From positions 30,010,001 through 30,070,000 of the forward strand of contig OX485806.1 in assembly GCA_950295325.1 (NCBI GenBank): a DNA stretch of 60,000 nucleotides. Reading direction: 5' to 3'. The notes under the pieces were generated by a model that saw only the letters and a list, made by a program, of their open reading frames with translations, was not told where the DNA came from and ran no database searches. The translations under genes were made by a program, and so were the position numbers. Of this stretch, positions 59,801 to 60,000 are shown in pieces (the stretch's first letter is position 1; each line of letters begins with the position of its first letter). The DNA is from Polytrichum commune. Its lineage: Eukaryota > Streptophyta > Polytrichopsida > Polytrichales > Polytrichaceae.

Positions 59801-60000
59801 CATCCCTATGGACGTCGATAGCGATTGTCGAGCGTTTCAGTACACATGTCCACAAAAACGCACGGACGTCCTGTTCGGCATCCACTCACAGATTGTCAGC
59901 ATGACACTTTGTGCTAAAATACATGTCCACCTTGACGTCAGCGAGAATGTCATGCCTGCCTACATAGACATACACCCTGTTGCTCATGTCCAGAATGATG
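56819..60000. mobile_element. CACTA (En/Spm) transposon, left end; runs off the window
   Basis: The terminus CACTATAAGAAAATCCTG is a typical plant CACTA end (the possible 3-bp target copy is ATA at 56816-56818). The following 1 kb is unusually rich in ACGT cores (TGACGTC, TGACGTGG, GACGTCAC), the kind of dense subterminal repeats bound by CACTA accessory proteins. The element is GC-richer than the rest of the window. Its other end and the main transposase must lie beyond 60000. Confidence 0.7.
58057..59665 (-). CDS. CACTA accessory (TNPA-like) protein, partial
   Basis: Three exons on the minus strand: 59385-59665 (5' limit uncertain), 58419-59102 and 58057-58194. The last two are multiples of three and join in phase 0 through GT-AG introns. 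The first exon contains RWRLNQLIDNNAGKPTDVD and WKTLVGMRATEAAHLKSQH, resembling the Transposase_24 region of CACTA-encoded second proteins (W-x-x-L-V, then a basic R/H-x-K segment). Exon 2 has a predicted coiled coil (SEMESMRTRVTDLEGSV and onward), then an acidic, Pro/Val-rich spacer. Exon 3 is basic (GGRPRRAGRSAQAKSS). The role in this family is to bind the subterminal repeats and help the transposase. More exons may lie on either side. Confidence 0.55.

Overview
This is a gene-poor, AT-rich, repeat-dense stretch of a land-plant nuclear genome. Evidence for that is an R2R3-MYB gene with the two introns at the classical plant positions, and remnants of CACTA, Mutator, PIF/Harbinger, pogo-like, hAT and LINE elements. 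The species cannot be named from sequence alone. A seed-free plant (lycophyte, fern, bryophyte) or a gymnosperm is my guess, because the MYB does not look like a typical angiosperm subgroup and the most striking genes are unfamiliar from flowering plants.

Layout. 1-14 kb: no convincing host gene; several MITEs, a LINE C-terminal remnant (minus strand, near 8.1 kb), an array of short covarying hairpins (3.4-3.8 kb), an almost perfect 5 x 108-bp tandem array (5.7-6.2 kb). 14-16.5 kb: three copies of a 20-bp palindrome, then GT-rich satellite DNA. 16.5-22.8 kb (+): a decayed gene with a ParB/sulfiredoxin-like domain followed by a permuted (beta-order) DNA-methyltransferase-like fold. 23-42 kb: repeats, including a LINE (29-32.9 kb) broken by a hAT-like element and a SINE-like sequence. 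43.4-45.0 kb (+): the one clearly intact gene, a three-exon R2R3-MYB factor carrying the bHLH-interaction signature. 45-50.7 kb: no recognised gene. 50.7-55.0 kb (-): a second, nearly intact ParB/coiled-coil/methyltransferase-like gene. 55.0-55.75 kb: ~157-bp tandem repeats, each carrying the palindrome core seen upstream of the left copy. 56.8 kb to the right edge: a CACTA transposon end with a spliced accessory-protein gene.

The most interesting pattern is shared by the two ParB/methyltransferase-like loci. The proteins have diverged strongly, yet both loci have copies of TCTCGGATCCGAGA palindromes upstream of the reading frame, and both have a short CTCACCG-type array with a matching edge (GATAGCAYTCC) 0.4-0.7 kb past the stop codon. 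ParB proteins bind palindromic parS sites, so a protein/site pair, possibly a mobile or self-recognising element family, is a reasonable but unproven hypothesis. Both copies look broken here (premature stops, frameshifts), and both lack a canonical DPPY catalytic motif.
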